Origin: Pseudomonadota bacterium
Lineage (GTDB): Bacteria > Pseudomonadota > Gammaproteobacteria > Steroidobacterales > Steroidobacteraceae
NCBI GenBank assembly: GCA_021808195.1
Contig: JAKBCE010000038.1
Coordinates: 1 to 30,928 of the forward strand
Length of the DNA: 30,928 bases
Reading direction: 5' to 3'
In this document: positions 7,231-16,958 of the stretch, piece after piece
Position numbering within the stretch: the stretch's first letter is position 1
Layout of the letters: each line of letters starts with the position of its first letter
Program-made: the position numbers and the translations under genes
The notes under the pieces: generated by a model
What the model was told of the DNA's origin: nothing
The model's database searches: none
Seen by the model: the letters and a program-made list of their open reading frames with translations, nothing else

Positions 7231-7251
7231 ACGCATGCGTTTCTTAAGAAA
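7231..7251. promoter_or_regulatory. two adjoining palindromes in the tag-gcdH divergent gap
   Basis: ACGCATGCGT (7231-7240) and TTTCTTAAGAAA (7240-7251) are both perfect palindromes and share one base. They lie between the divergent tag and gcdH genes. The remainder of this gap contains a TATCAT hexamer at 7321-7326 that could be a -10 box for gcdH, without a convincing -35. Confidence 0.35.
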
Positions 7252-7389
7252 AATCAATCCAAAGCGCTCACGCGACAGGTCGATGGCCGCGACGCCACCA
7301 TGCCCAACGGCAGGCTAGGGTATCATCCGGCCGCGCCGGGACCTTACCGACGCCCTCGCATGGCCGCTGTTTTACGGGAGTGGATTGCA

Positions 7390-8559
7390 GTGTCGAACCC
7401 CAGCCTCGACCCCATGGATCTGTTCGGTGTGCATGCCGCACTGACCGACGAAGAACGCATGGTACAGGACTCCGTCCGCCGCTTGGTGGACGAGCGTGTG
7501 CTGCCGATCATTCGCGAATGCTTCGAGGAGCACCGGTTTCCGCGTGAACTCGTGCCCGAGCTCGCCGCGCTCGGCCTGCTCGGCTCCTCGCTCAATGGTT
7601 ACGGCTGCGCCGGGCTGAACGGGATCTGCTACGGTCTGATCTGCCAGGAACTCGAGCGGGGCGACTCAGGCATCCGCAGCTTCGTGTCCGTGCAGTCCTC
7701 GCTGTGCATGTACCCAATTTACACTTACGGCTCATCCGAACAGAAAAACAAGTACCTCCCGGGCATGGCCCGCGGCGAGCTGATCGGCTGCTTCGGCCTG
7801 ACCGAGCCACACGGCGGCTCTGATCCGGCCAACATGAAGACCCACGCGCGCCAGCGAGGCCGCGACTGGGTCCTGAACGGCTCAAAGATGTGGATCACCA
7901 ACGGCTCGATCGCCGATGTGGCAGTGGTGTGGGCCCAGACCGATGACGGCATCCGCGGATTCCTGATCGACAAAGGCATGCGGGGCTTCACCGCGCAATT
8001 GATCGAGCGCAAGTTTTCCCTGCGCGCCTCGGTAACCTCGGGACTGTTTTTCGATGACGTGCTGGTACCGGCGGAGAATGTCCTGCCGGGCGTGGTGGGG
8101 CTGAAAGGGCCGCTGTCGTGCCTCACGCAGGCGCGCTACGGCATTGCCTGGGGCGTGATCGGCGCCGCGCAGGCCTGTCTGGCGCAACTGCTCGAGTACA
8201 CCGGCGAACGCGAGCTGTTCGGGCGAGCGCTCGCGCAAAATCAGGCGGTGCAGATCCGGCTGGCCGACATGGCCCGTAAGATTACCGCTGCGCAGCTGAT
8301 CGCGCTGCAGCTCGGGCGATTGAAGGACAGCGGCACGCTCGACCCGGTTCAAGTCTCCCTCGCCAAGTGGAACAACTGCCGCACGGCGATCGAAGTAGCA
8401 CGCGAATGTCGCGACCTGCTCGGCGGCGCCGGTATCAGCGCCGAATACGCGCCCATTCGCCACATGCTCAACCTCGAGAGCGTGATCACCTATGAGGGCA
8501 CCGAGACTATCCACCAGCTCTCGGTCGGACGGGCGCTGACGGGTCGCAACGCGTTTTAG
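7390..8559 (+). CDS. gcdH: glutaryl-CoA dehydrogenase
   Basis: This FAD-dependent acyl-CoA dehydrogenase oxidises and decarboxylates glutaryl-CoA to crotonyl-CoA in lysine/tryptophan breakdown. Evidence: CFGLTEPHGGSDPANM (FAD/substrate signature), WITNGSIADVAVVWAQ, QARYGIAWGVIGAAQACL, characteristic of the GCDH branch, and YEGTETIHQLSVGRALTG, whose first Glu is residue 369, where the catalytic Glu of GCDH sits. The GTG at 7390 is preceded by CGGGAG at suitable distance and gives 389 residues, the normal length. An ATG at 7360 in frame lacks a ribosome-binding site. The gene converges on der with only 18 bp between them. Confidence 0.9.
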   Translation: MSNPSLDPMDLFGVHAALTDEERMVQDSVRRLVDERVLPIIRECFEEHRFPRELVPELAALGLLGSSLNGYGCAGLNGICYGLICQELERGDSGIRSFVSVQSSLCMYPIYTYGSSEQKNKYLPGMARGELIGCFGLTEPHGGSDPANMKTHARQRGRDWVLNGSKMWITNGSIADVAVVWAQTDDGIRGFLIDKGMRGFTAQLIERKFSLRASVTSGLFFDDVLVPAENVLPGVVGLKGPLSCLTQARYGIAWGVIGAAQACLAQLLEYTGERELFGRALAQNQAVQIRLADMARKITAAQLIALQLGRLKDSGTLDPVQVSLAKWNNCRTAIEVARECRDLLGGAGISAEYAPIRHMLNLESVITYEGTETIHQLSVGRALTGRNAF

Positions 8560-8577
8560 GCGGGTCGGCCGGGAGGC

Positions 8578-9948
8578 TCAGCGGCGCGAGCGGCTGCGCC
8601 GCGGCGGGCCCGATGGGCGCTTGCCCTTGCCGGGCTTGTCGTACGGGTTCTGATCGGTACGGTATTCGACCACCACCGGCGTGGCGAACAGATCGAACTG
8701 CCTGCGGAACACGTTGGTGAGATATCGCGTGTAGGCTCCGGGTACCGAGGCGGTCTGGTTGCCGTGGATCACCACGCGCGGCGGGTTGCGTCCGCCTTGA
8801 TGGGCATAGCGCAGCTTGATGCGACGCCCGCGCACCAGTGGCGGCTGATGGGCAGTGATCGCGCGCTCCAGCGTTCGCGTCAGCTCTCGAGTCGGCATCT
8901 CGCGCATGGCCGCATCGTAGGCACGCAGCGTCGCATGCACGAGCTCGCCCACCCCAGTGCCGTGGCGCGCCGAGATGAAGTGCAGGGGCGCAAACGGCAC
9001 GAAATCGAGCTTCAGCGCGAGTTGACGGTGAATCTCCTCGCGCTGCTCCGGTGCGATGCCGTCCCATTTGTTGACTGCGATGAGCAACGCCCGACCGCGC
9101 TCGAGCGCAATGCCCAGCACGCTCGCGTCCTGCTCCGCCACGCCTTCATGGGCATCGAGCACCTGAATGACCACATGAGCCTCGTCTATGGCCTGCAGGG
9201 TCTTGGCGACACTTGCGCGCTCGATCGCATCCTCGACGCGAGCGCGGCGACGCACTCCGGCCGTATCGATCAGCATGAACTGTCGGCCATCGCGCTCGAA
9301 TGGCACGAGAATACTGTCCCGAGTGGTTCCCGGCTGGTCACTCGCAATCACCCGCTCCTCACCGAGCAGGCGATTGACCAGCGTCGACTTACCGACATTG
9401 GGCCGGCCGATTACCGCGATGCGCACCGCGTCGGCGTCCTCTCCCCCGGGTGCCTGTGGCTGCAGGCCTTGCAGCACCTGCTCCATCAACTCATCGCAGC
9501 CCTGACCGTGGCTCGCCGAGATGCCGATCGGCTCGCCGAATCCGAGCGCGTGAAAGTCCGCGGCCGCAATTTCGGTGTCGAGTCCCTCGGCCTTGTTCAG
9601 CGCCACGGTCACCGGCTTGCCACAGCGGCGCAGTTCGCGGGCGACGAACTGATCCTGCGGAGTGAGCCCGGCACGGGCGTCGACCACGAACACCAGGTGG
9701 TCGGCTTCAGCGACCGCCCGTTCGGTCTGCTCGCGCATCTGCGTCTCGATACCGCGCGGGTTCTCCACCAGCCCGCCAGTATCGACCACCACACAAGGAA
9801 CGGGCCCGAGGCGCCCGAAGCCATACTGACGGTCGCGCGTCAGGCCAGGCACATCGGCGACGATGGCGTCGCGCGTGCCGGTGAGCACATTGAACAGCGT
9901 GGACTTGCCCACATTGGGCCGTCCGACGAGCGCAATAACAGGCAGCAT
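8578..9948 (-). CDS. der: ribosome biogenesis GTPase Der (EngA)
   Basis: Der is a double GTPase required for assembly of the 50S ribosomal subunit. The 456-residue protein has G domain 1 with GRPNVGKSTLFN at residues 8-19, the DTGG motif and NKAEG. G domain 2 has GRPNVGKSTLVNRLLG, DTAGVRRRARVEDAIE and NKWDG. A C-terminal KH-like domain contains RYLTNVFRRQFDLFATPVVVEYR, and a basic tail (KGKRPSGPPRRSRSRR) follows. It ends the minus-strand block and lies 21 bp after bamB, as in many gammaproteobacteria. Confidence 0.97.
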   Translation of the reverse strand: MLPVIALVGRPNVGKSTLFNVLTGTRDAIVADVPGLTRDRQYGFGRLGPVPCVVVDTGGLVENPRGIETQMREQTERAVAEADHLVFVVDARAGLTPQDQFVARELRRCGKPVTVALNKAEGLDTEIAAADFHALGFGEPIGISASHGQGCDELMEQVLQGLQPQAPGGEDADAVRIAVIGRPNVGKSTLVNRLLGEERVIASDQPGTTRDSILVPFERDGRQFMLIDTAGVRRRARVEDAIERASVAKTLQAIDEAHVVIQVLDAHEGVAEQDASVLGIALERGRALLIAVNKWDGIAPEQREEIHRQLALKLDFVPFAPLHFISARHGTGVGELVHATLRAYDAAMREMPTRELTRTLERAITAHQPPLVRGRRIKLRYAHQGGRNPPRVVIHGNQTASVPGAYTRYLTNVFRRQFDLFATPVVVEYRTDQNPYDKPGKGKRPSGPPRRSRSRR

Positions 9949-9969
9949 GGGTGCTGCGTCCGCTCAGGA

Positions 9970-11178
9970 TCAGTGGCGCGGCGAAACGCGATAGGCGGTG
10001 ATCCGGCCGATGTCGTTGATCACCACGACCTCGTTGCCGATCACGAGCGGCGGGTTCGATACGCGGATCCCACCACTTTCAGCCCGGGCTTCGAAGGCCC
10101 CGGTCCGCTTGTTCAGCCAGTGCACGTAGCCCTGATAATCCGCGACGATCACTGCATCGGCGCTGACCGCCGGCTCGGTGAGCGAGCGGTACCGCAGCGC
10201 AGCCTGTTTCCAGATCAGCGCGCCGTTCTTGCGATTGAGCGCCTCCACCGCTCCGTCTGCCGTCGACAGGTAAACCGCATGCGCCCCGAGCGCCACACCG
10301 CGGAAACTCGAAGCCTTGTGCGTCCACCAGGGCTGACCGCTCTTCAGCGCCAGCATGTCGACGGTACCGTGATAACCGACCGTATAGACGTCCTGGCCGG
10401 CGACGATTGCTGCGCCGTGCACGTCCGCGAGGCGCTCGATCGCGGTGCGCCCGGTGGGCTGGGATACCGTGGCGAGCCAGACTTGCGAGCCATCTGACTC
10501 ATTCACTGCCAGCACCTTGCCATTGGCGAAACCACTGATGACCATGTGATCGGCAATAACCGGAATAGCCGCGCCCCGTAGCGACAGCGAAGGCATGTGC
10601 TGCTGCGTCTCCCATAGTTCGTGGCCGTCCTTGGGTGAAAGCGCGTGCAGCACCCCATCGATGGTCCGCACCGCGATCAGCCGGGAGGATACGGCAGGAG
10701 AAGACACCACCTCGTCCGCCAGACGCGTCCGCCACAGCAGTTTGCCGGTGAGTGCATCGAGTGCGAGCACCTGACCATCGGTGCCGCCGACCACGAGCAG
10801 GTTACCGTGCACGGCCGGCCCACCGCCAAGCGGAGTATGCGTATCGGTACGCCACAGTTGCCGACCGGTGCGTGCATTGAATGCGGCCACCACGCCGTCA
10901 TGCCCGGAGGCAAACAGCTGCTCACCGTGCGCCACGAGGCGCAGGCCGAGCAGCAAGGCACGAGTCTTGGAGTTACCGAAACCCCAGAAGTTGATCAGGT
11001 GAAAACTGCCGACGGATGCCGTCCAGATCGTGCGGACGCGCAACGTCGCCTTGATGGGCGCGAGCTTGGCCGGTTTGTCGACCTCCTTGTTTGAGCAGGC
11101 CGCCAGCAGGCAGGTTGCTGCGAGCGCTGCCGCCCAGAATCGCATCGATTGCTTGGTGTTCGTGTGCAAGAGTCTCAT
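9970..11178 (-). CDS. bamB: outer-membrane assembly lipoprotein BamB
   Basis: BamB is the beta-propeller lipoprotein of the BAM complex, which inserts beta-barrel proteins in the outer membrane. The N-terminus shows a lipoprotein signal (AALAATCLLAACS, LAAC lipobox). The body consists of PQQ-like blades with repeated W/L-motifs such as LYWRTRLADEV-like and DGHELWETQQHM, GSQVWLATVSQP, and a closing GRITAYRV strand. The first ATG (11178) gives 402 residues; an ATG at 11145 just before the hydrophobic helix is an alternative start. It sits between the yfgM-type gene and der, its classic position. Confidence 0.93.
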   Translation of the reverse strand: MRLLHTNTKQSMRFWAAALAATCLLAACSNKEVDKPAKLAPIKATLRVRTIWTASVGSFHLINFWGFGNSKTRALLLGLRLVAHGEQLFASGHDGVVAAFNARTGRQLWRTDTHTPLGGGPAVHGNLLVVGGTDGQVLALDALTGKLLWRTRLADEVVSSPAVSSRLIAVRTIDGVLHALSPKDGHELWETQQHMPSLSLRGAAIPVIADHMVISGFANGKVLAVNESDGSQVWLATVSQPTGRTAIERLADVHGAAIVAGQDVYTVGYHGTVDMLALKSGQPWWTHKASSFRGVALGAHAVYLSTADGAVEALNRKNGALIWKQAALRYRSLTEPAVSADAVIVADYQGYVHWLNKRTGAFEARAESGGIRVSNPPLVIGNEVVVINDIGRITAYRVSPRH

Positions 11179-11204
11179 CCCGCTCGGGTTCGGTTCGGCT
11201 GGCT

Positions 11205-11894
11205 CTACTTGCTGCCCGCCGGTGAGGCGGTCGCAGCAGCGGCCGTCGGCTGCGCGCCGGGCAGATTGGCAGCGAGTTCGGAAATCTTCAGATCCAGTAG
11301 ATGCTGGTCAGTCTCTCCGCCCGGATCACTGGCACGGGCGAGACGATAGGCGGCGAGCGCCTCACGCTTCTTGCCAAGGGCGTAGTAGGCATCACCGCGC
11401 ACTTCGGCATAGCGCGGGGCGAAGGCGCCCGGGCTGACGCCGCCGAGCGTGGCGAGCGCCAGCTGCGGCTGATGCAGCGCGATCTGCACTCGCGCCAGAC
11501 GCAGCCGCGCAATCAGGCCCAGGATCGGGTCGTGCGGATGCTGCATCACTGCCGTCAGTTCGGCTGCGGCACGGCTGAGATGGCTGCTCTCGACGAACGC
11601 GGCCGCCGAGGCCAGTCGGGCCTGATCGGCGTACGGCGTCGAACCGTAGCGCCGTTCGAGCGTTCCGGCGAGGCGGAACGCCTGGGTCGGATCGCCGTGG
11701 CTGAACTCGTTCTCCATCTGCACATACAGCGCGCTCGCGTCGAGGTCGCGCCCGTTGATATGGCTCTGCCACCAGCGGTATCCGGCCAACCCCAGCGCCG
11801 CAATCGCCACACCGGCGAGCATCGCCGGCCCGTTGACGCGCAGCCAGGCGAGTAGCGCGTCCCATTGCTCGCGTTCATCAAGATAGCTGTCCAC
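11205..11894 (-). CDS. yfgM: YfgM-like periplasmic TPR protein (SecYEG-associated)
   Basis: The protein begins VDSYLDEREQWDALLAWLR, followed by one membrane anchor (AMLAGVAIAALGLAGYRWW) and tetratricopeptide-like helices. This is the layout of YfgM/DUF2133, an inner-membrane-anchored partner of the Sec translocon and periplasmic chaperones. The GTG at 11894 is chosen because a GAGGAGGGG ribosome-binding sequence lies immediately upstream and the product then starts exactly at the family's conserved DSYL segment. The resulting length is 229 residues. The Ala-rich C-terminus (PTAAAATASPAGSK) is unstructured. It lies 16 bp after hisS. Confidence 0.88.
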   Translation of the reverse strand: MDSYLDEREQWDALLAWLRVNGPAMLAGVAIAALGLAGYRWWQSHINGRDLDASALYVQMENEFSHGDPTQAFRLAGTLERRYGSTPYADQARLASAAAFVESSHLSRAAAELTAVMQHPHDPILGLIARLRLARVQIALHQPQLALATLGGVSPGAFAPRYAEVRGDAYYALGKKREALAAYRLARASDPGGETDQHLLDLKISELAANLPGAQPTAAAATASPAGSK

Positions 11895-11910
11895 GACCCC
11901 TCCTCGAATT

Positions 11911-13197
11911 TCAGGTATGCACGGCGGTGGCCAGAGCCGTCTGGATCGCCGCGGCCAGGTCGGGCAGCGGACTCTCGCTCTGACCGGCATCGTGCCGCAA
12001 AGGTTTCAACGCCGCCACGCCACGCGCCAGCTCATCGTCGCCCAGGATCACCGCCAGCACGGCGCCACTGCGATCTGCGCGGCGGAACTGCGCTTTGAAA
12101 TTGCCCCCACCGAGATTGAGTTCAACGCGCCGTCCGGGCAAGGCGTCGCGCAGCCGCTCGGCGAGTTCCAGACCGTACGCCGAGGCGCGCTCGCCGCTGA
12201 CGACCAGATAGACGTCCGCGGTCGGCTCGGCCGCAGGCGCGCCGGCCTGCGTCAGCAAGGCGACCAGCCGCTCGATGCCCATCGCAAAGCCGATCCCGGG
12301 CGTGCTCTCCCCGCCGAGCTGGCCAATCAGACCATCGTAGCGCCCGCCAGAGCATACGGCATCCTGGGCACCGAGCGCGTCCGTAATCCACTCGAACACG
12401 GTACGGCTGTAGTAATCAAGGCCACGCACCAGGCGTGGATTGACGCGAAACGGGATGCCGAGCGACTCGAGGGCCGCGCACAGCGTCTGAAAATGCTGCT
12501 GGGATTGCGGATCAAGATGGTCGGTCAGCACCGGGGCCGCTTCGATCAGGGCGCGCATTTCCGGATTCTTGCTGTCGAGCACGCGCAACGGGTTGCCCTC
12601 GAGGCGCCGGCGGCTGTCGGCATCGAGCTCGCCGTGATGCGCGCGCAGGTACTCGACCAGCTTCTCGCGGTAGGCACGCCGCGCTTGCGGTGTGCCGAGG
12701 GAATTGAGCTCCAGGCGCACGCGCGTGATGCCAAGCCGCTTCCACAACCGTGCCGTGAGTGCGATCAGTTCGATATCGATATCCGGACCAGGAAATCCGA
12801 CGGCCTCGACGCTCACTTGATGGAACTGCCGATAGCGGCCTTTCTGCGGCCGCTCGTGGCGGAACATCGGTCCGGTGCACCACAGCTTGTGGCGCTGGCC
12901 GCGCAGCATCCCATTGGAGATGAGCGCACGCATGACTCCGGCGGTGCCTTCCGGGCGCAGCGTAAGGCTCTCCCCGCCCTGGTCGATGAAGGTGTACATC
13001 TCCTTTTCGACCACATCGGTGTACTCGCCGATCGCCCGCTGGAACAGCTCCGTGCGCTCCACCAGCGGCACACGCATCTCCTGATAGCCGTACGTGCCCA
13101 GCACCTCGCGGGCGGCCGTCTCGATGATGTGCCACGCGGCAATCTCCGCAGGCAGCACATCGTTCATGCCGCGCACTGGCTGGATCTGTTCAGTCAA
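11911..13197 (-). CDS. hisS: histidine-tRNA ligase
   Basis: HisRS charges tRNA-His. Class II motifs are visible: motif 2 region [19 protein letters not shown], the histidine-binding [14 protein letters not shown] and GGRYDGL, and motif 3 [11 protein letters not shown]. The C-terminal anticodon-binding domain is present (about residues 325-428). The start is taken as TTG at 13197. It follows the rodZ TGA by one base (TGAGTTG), is preceded by GGGAGGG, and gives [16 protein letters not shown], the family's N-terminus, with 428 residues in all. The upstream open frame to 13308 overlaps rodZ and is not conserved. Translation is likely coupled to rodZ. Confidence 0.96.
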   Translation of the reverse strand: MTEQIQPVRGMNDVLPAEIAAWHIIETAAREVLGTYGYQEMRVPLVERTELFQRAIGEYTDVVEKEMYTFIDQGGESLTLRPEGTAGVMRALISNGMLRGQRHKLWCTGPMFRHERPQKGRYRQFHQVSVEAVGFPGPDIDIELIALTARLWKRLGITRVRLELNSLGTPQARRAYREKLVEYLRAHHGELDADSRRRLEGNPLRVLDSKNPEMRALIEAAPVLTDHLDPQSQQHFQTLCAALESLGIPFRVNPRLVRGLDYYSRTVFEWITDALGAQDAVCSGGRYDGLIGQLGGESTPGIGFAMGIERLVALLTQAGAPAAEPTADVYLVVSGERASAYGLELAERLRDALPGRRVELNLGGGNFKAQFRRADRSGAVLAVILGDDELARGVAALKPLRHDAGQSESPLPDLAAAIQTALATAVHT

Positions 13198-13198
13198 C

Positions 13199-14071
13199 TC
13201 ACCCTCCCGAATGCCGCGGCGCAGACGATACCTGCCCGGCGGCGCTGACAGCGATCGAGACGGCATGATCCCGTCCCCGGTACGAACTGATCGGCACCTC
13301 GCGCCCATTGACCCTGAGCTTCACGCCGTCGGCGTATCCGAGCACCACATGCAGGGGCGCAGACCCGCTCATCGTCTCGGTGGTGCCGGCGCCAGCGAGG
13401 CCGCGGTACAACGGCTTGCCCGCCGCATCGCTCACCGACACCCAGCTGGCAGCCGGAAACTGCAGCGTGATGCGCACACTGCCCGGCTGGCCCACCGTCA
13501 CGGCCGCGGATGCGGCCCTGGCGGCCGGAGCACTCCTCGCAGCGTCCGACCCTGCGGCCGAAGGCATCGTCTGCTGTGCGGCAGCAGGCGCAGCGCGCCT
13601 CGTCGGCTGCGGCGAGAGCGTACTCGGTACAGAGGCCGGCACGAGCCGCCCCATGCGCCAGCGCGACCAGCCCCACCAGGACAGCGCGCCAACGGCCAAT
13701 ACGCCGAGCGCCACGACTGCAATGCTGAGCACCGCGCCCATGGGCACACGCGCCCCCTTGCCCTCGGCGCGCGGAATGCGCGTCAGGTCGGGCGCCGGGA
13801 TCGCCGCCGCAGCTGCGAGCTCATCAAGCAGAGGCTGCACGGGCTCACCGAGTAATTCGGCGTAGCGGCTCAGGTAGCTCTTCACGTAGATCGGTGCGCC
13901 GATCGCCTCAAAATGCTCGGCCTCGAGCGCCGCAAGCACATCGAGCGAAACGTGCAGGCGCTGGGCGGCCTGGGCCAAGCTCAACTCGGCTCGCTCGCGC
14001 GCGCCGCGCAGCCGCGCGCCAATGCCGCAGCCGCCCTCGCGGCGCGGCTCGCCGCCTGGTTCTTCCGCCAT
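13199..14071 (-). CDS. rodZ: RodZ-like cytoskeletal/cell-shape protein
   Basis: RodZ links MreB filaments to the inner membrane. The cytoplasmic helix-turn-helix lies at about residues 15-75 ([20 protein letters not shown], then [19 protein letters not shown]). A basic segment and a transmembrane helix follow ([22 protein letters not shown]), then an Ala/Pro-rich linker and a periplasmic DUF4115 domain ([20 protein letters not shown] to [14 protein letters not shown] end). The ATG at 14071 is used; a TTG at 14080 overlaps the pilW stop. The gene order pilW-rodZ is standard, but ispG, which usually separates rodZ from hisS, is missing. Confidence 0.88.
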   Translation of the reverse strand: MAEEPGGEPRREGGCGIGARLRGARERAELSLAQAAQRLHVSLDVLAALEAEHFEAIGAPIYVKSYLSRYAELLGEPVQPLLDELAAAAAIPAPDLTRIPRAEGKGARVPMGAVLSIAVVALGVLAVGALSWWGWSRWRMGRLVPASVPSTLSPQPTRRAAPAAAQQTMPSAAGSDAARSAPAARAASAAVTVGQPGSVRITLQFPAASWVSVSDAAGKPLYRGLAGAGTTETMSGSAPLHVVLGYADGVKLRVNGREVPISSYRGRDHAVSIAVSAAGQVSSAPRHSGG

Positions 14072-14076
14072 CACGC

Positions 14077-14841
14077 TCAACCCGGGTCGTGTCCGAGAGA
14101 GGCCAGTGCGTGCGCCTGGGCCGAATCGGGAAAATCGAGTTGCAGCCGGCGCGCGTAGAGCTGCGCATCGAGCGCATCGCCCTCGGCGCGTGCCACCTTA
14201 ACTGCGAGCAGCAGCAGGTCGGGCGTCTCGCTGTTGGTGGCCAGAAACTTCTTGATCAGCTTTCGGGCCTGCTTGAAGTGGCCCTGCTTGTACTGCAGAT
14301 CGGCAAGCTGCCAGGCGGCCTGCTCGAAACCCGGGCTCACCGCGAGCGCCGCCTCGAACATCTGCTGCGCGCGCACATACTGATGCGCCACGCGCAGGCA
14401 GACTCCGGCGTTGTCATAGGCGGCGGCCGGAGTGAGATAAAGCGGATTGCGGGCGGCCTCGAGAAAGTAGCGCACGCCCTCGGCGGTGCGGCCCACGTTG
14501 CACAGATATACCGCGTAGTCGTTCTGGTAGTCCGGATCGTGCGGCGAGAGGCGCAGCGCCGCCCGGTACTCCCGGTCGGCCCGGGCCGACTCGCCCATGC
14601 GCTCGTACAACAGTGCGCGTGCACTGTGTACGTTCGCATCGTTGGGATTTTCCTTCAGTGCGCGATCGAGCTTGCGCTTGGCCACGGCCAACTCGCCGCG
14701 CTGCAGATACGCGATGCCCAGCTCCGTATTGTAAATGGCCGCCTGATGCCGATCCCGCACGAGTTGCGGATTGCTGCATGCGGCGAGTAGCACTGCGCAC
14801 AGCAGGCCGAACAGCGGCGGCACGCCTGACCCGCGCCTCAT
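14077..14841 (-). CDS. pilW: type IV pilus biogenesis/stability lipoprotein PilW (PilF)
   Basis: This TPR lipoprotein helps assemble the PilQ secretin of type IV pili. The N-terminus is a lipoprotein signal ([11 protein letters not shown]). Successive TPR units follow: [70 protein letters not shown] and [15 protein letters not shown]. From the ATG at 14841 it has 254 residues. This ATG overlaps the rlmN stop (ATGA). The downstream rodZ gene starts at or just after its stop. The presence of pilW implies that the organism makes type IV pili. Confidence 0.92.
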   Translation of the reverse strand: MRRGSGVPPLFGLLCAVLLAACSNPQLVRDRHQAAIYNTELGIAYLQRGELAVAKRKLDRALKENPNDANVHSARALLYERMGESARADREYRAALRLSPHDPDYQNDYAVYLCNVGRTAEGVRYFLEAARNPLYLTPAAAYDNAGVCLRVAHQYVRAQQMFEAALAVSPGFEQAAWQLADLQYKQGHFKQARKLIKKFLATNSETPDLLLLAVKVARAEGDALDAQLYARRLQLDFPDSAQAHALASLGHDPG

Positions 14842-15956
14842 GCCTGCACCGCCAGGCCGAACACACGGCTGCCCAGACGCACCGTGGTGCGATCGACCAC
14901 CCGGCCAGCGAGCTGGCCGCAAGCCGCGTCGATGTCATCGCCGCGCGTGCGGCGCACGGTGGCGAGCACCCCGCGCCGCAGCAGCTCATCGCGGAATGCG
15001 TGGACCACCTCGGGCGCGGAGCGTCGGAATCGCGAGCCGGGGAACGGATTGAAGGGAATGAGATTCACCTTGGCCGGATGTCCCGCAAGTAGCGTAGCCA
15101 GCGCCCGCGCCTGAGCTCGGGAGTCGTTCACGCCCGCAAGCAGCACATACTCGAAGGTCACGCTGCGGCCATTGCGCTCATCGATGTAATGCCAACAGGC
15201 GCTCAGCAGCTCCGCAATCGGGTGCTTGCGGTTTATCGGTACCAACTCGTTGCGCAGCGCATCATCGGGCGCATGCAGCGAAACGGCGAGCGCCACGTTA
15301 CTGTGCTCGGCCAGCTTATAGATCTGCGGCACCAGACCCGAGGTCGAGAGCGTCACCCGCCGTCGCGACAGGTCGAAGCCGAAATCATCGAGCAGGATGT
15401 CGAGCGCCGGCACCACGTTGCGGAAGTTCGCGAGCGGCTCGCCCATGCCCATGAGCACGACGTTTGTGACGGCGCGCTCGCGCGCCAGATCGGCCACCGT
15501 TCCGGCCAACTCACGGTTGGCGAGCCAGACCTGACCGACGATCTCGGCGGTCGTCAGGTTGCGATTGAAGCCCTGTTGTGCCGTCGAACAGAAGGCACAA
15601 TCAAGCGCGCAGCCGACTTGCGAGGAGATGCACAGCGTCGCCCGATCCGGCTCCGGGATGTAGACCATCTCGAAGGCCTGGCTGCCATCGGCTCGCAGCA
15701 GCCACTTGCGCGTGCCGTCTGCCGAGCGCTGCTCGGTGATGATCTCCGGTGCCCGCACGCAGGCCCGTGCCGCGAGCTCGGCGCGAAAGCCCTTGGCGAG
15801 GTCGGTCATGTGCTCGAACGAAGGCTCGGCACGCTTATAGACCCAGTGCATCAGCTGCCGGGCGCGGAACGGCTTGCTGCCGAGCTCCGCCACGAACCGC
15901 TCGAGCTCGCTCCGGGGTAACCCCAGCAGATTCGTGATCGTGGCGGGCTCGCTCAT
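14838..15956 (-). CDS. rlmN: 23S rRNA (A2503-C2)/tRNA (A37-C2) methyltransferase RlmN
   Basis: RlmN is a radical-SAM enzyme that methylates C2 of A2503 in 23S rRNA and A37 of some tRNAs. The Cx3Cx2C cluster motif is [20 protein letters not shown]. Other blocks are [69 protein letters not shown] and the C-terminal [12 protein letters not shown], which carries the catalytic Cys. The start is the ATG at 15956 ([15 protein letters not shown]), giving 372 residues. Open frame upstream to 16166 overlaps ndk and is rejected. It lies 16 bp after ndk. Confidence 0.97.
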   Translation of the reverse strand: MSEPATITNLLGLPRSELERFVAELGSKPFRARQLMHWVYKRAEPSFEHMTDLAKGFRAELAARACVRAPEIITEQRSADGTRKWLLRADGSQAFEMVYIPEPDRATLCISSQVGCALDCAFCSTAQQGFNRNLTTAEIVGQVWLANRELAGTVADLARERAVTNVVLMGMGEPLANFRNVVPALDILLDDFGFDLSRRRVTLSTSGLVPQIYKLAEHSNVALAVSLHAPDDALRNELVPINRKHPIAELLSACWHYIDERNGRSVTFEYVLLAGVNDSRAQARALATLLAGHPAKVNLIPFNPFPGSRFRRSAPEVVHAFRDELLRRGVLATVRRTRGDDIDAACGQLAGRVVDRTTVRLGSRVFGLAVQA

Positions 15957-15972
15957 GGGCTTGCAGGCGGCC

Positions 15973-16401
15973 TCAGCCGCGCGGATGCAGCTCCGTCGCG
16001 CTGAAGAAATAGGCAATCTCGCGCGCAGCGGTCTCGGCAGCATCCGAACCGTGCACCACGTTGCGCTCGATGCTCTCGGCGAGATCGGCACGAATGGTGC
16101 CCGGTGCGGCCTTCTTCGGGTCGGTGGCGCCCATGATGTCACGGTGGCGCGCAATCGCGTTCTCACCCTCGAGCACCTGCACCATGACGGGCCCGGATAT
16201 CATGTAGTGCACCAGATCCTTGAAAAAGGGCCGTTCGCGGTGCACGGCATAAAAGCCCTCTGCCTCGCGCTGTGACAGCTGCTGCATGCGGGCGGCGATG
16301 ATGACAAGGCCTGCGGATTCGAAGCGGCGGTAAACCTCGCCGATCAGATTGCGGGCGACGCCGTCGGGTTTGACGATGGACAGGGTGCGCTCGAGCGCCA
16401 T
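15973..16401 (-). CDS. ndk: nucleoside diphosphate kinase
   Basis: Ndk equilibrates nucleoside tri- and diphosphate pools. The 142-residue sequence begins [18 protein letters not shown]. It contains [20 protein letters not shown] and ends with the active-site block [20 protein letters not shown], whose His is the phosphorylated residue. The length is the family's normal length. The ATG at 16401 starts exactly at the conserved N-terminus. The ndk-rlmN pairing and the iscA gene upstream match the usual gammaproteobacterial neighbourhood. Confidence 0.97.
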   Translation of the reverse strand: MALERTLSIVKPDGVARNLIGEVYRRFESAGLVIIAARMQQLSQREAEGFYAVHRERPFFKDLVHYMISGPVMVQVLEGENAIARHRDIMGATDPKKAAPGTIRADLAESIERNVVHGSDAAETAAREIAYFFSATELHPRG

Positions 16402-16603
16402 TCGGGTTGACCTTTCGGGGGCAGAATGCGAAACGGAATGCGTCGGCCAGGGGCTACCCCGCGGGACAGGGCGGCCCGGCGTCAAGCGTTACAGTTTACC
16501 CGGTGACACCGGGAGGAGGCAATTTGCCCGTCCGACCGAAGTGGCGGATTGGAAACGAATTTTGCCAAATGGTGCCCGGCGTGCGTCCGGCACCGGGGCA
16601 CAT
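16402..16603. other. gap between iscA and ndk with a strong palindrome
   Basis: No gene is visible in these 202 bp. CCCGGTG-A-CACCGGG at 16499-16513 is a perfect 7-bp-arm palindrome that lies upstream of ndk and downstream of iscA. A second imperfect stem (GGTGCC/GGCACC on the minus strand, near 16570-16600) could be the end of the iscS-iscA transcript. Neither is followed by a clear T-run. In E. coli-type clusters hscBA and fdx lie next to iscA; they are absent here. Confidence 0.4.
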
Positions 16604-16957
16604 TCAAACCGAAAAGCTCTCGCCGCAGCCACATTCACCCCGGACATTGGGGTTGCGGAAGCGAAACGCCTCATTCAGCCCCTGCTTGACGAAATCCACC
16701 GTGGTTCCGTCAATCAGCGCCAGACTTTGCGAGTCGACGTAGATCTTCACGCCTCGATCTTCGAAGACCACATCGCCGGCTTGCTGCTCATCCGCGTAAT
16801 TGACCACGTAGGCGAATCCGGAACAGCCCGTCTTGCGCACCCCGATCCGCAGGCCGATACCGTGTCCGCGGGTGGCAAGAAAGGTCTGGATCCGGTGCGC
16901 TGCTGATTCAGTCAGTGAGATGGCCATAGCGTGGGTCGGAAGCTGTTCCGGACTCAT
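16604..16957 (-). CDS. iscA: iron-sulfur cluster assembly protein IscA
   Basis: The A-type Fe-S carrier has its three ligand cysteines in [12 protein letters not shown] and [11 protein letters not shown]. From [17 protein letters not shown] it is 107 residues long, the same length as E. coli IscA, and it ends [12 protein letters not shown] then [14 protein letters not shown]. The ATG at 16957 is used because AGGGG lies seven bases upstream and it follows the iscS stop by one base; the ATG at 16927 is the homology-preferred alternative and drops ten residues ([10 protein letters not shown]). It is downstream of the iscS-like gene without an iscU between them. Confidence 0.93.
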   Translation of the reverse strand: MSPEQLPTHAMAISLTESAAHRIQTFLATRGHGIGLRIGVRKTGCSGFAYVVNYADEQQAGDVVFEDRGVKIYVDSQSLALIDGTTVDFVKQGLNEAFRFRNPNVRGECGCGESFSV

Positions 16958-16958
16958 T

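Noticed and set aside
8764..10497. 577-codon plus-strand ORF opposite der and bamB
   Set aside because: It is antisense to two clear conserved genes and its product is a His/Arg-rich low-complexity sequence typical of high-GC shadow frames.
11917..13248. 443-codon plus-strand ORF opposite hisS
   Set aside because: It mirrors a complete HisRS gene on the other strand and has no recognisable domain.
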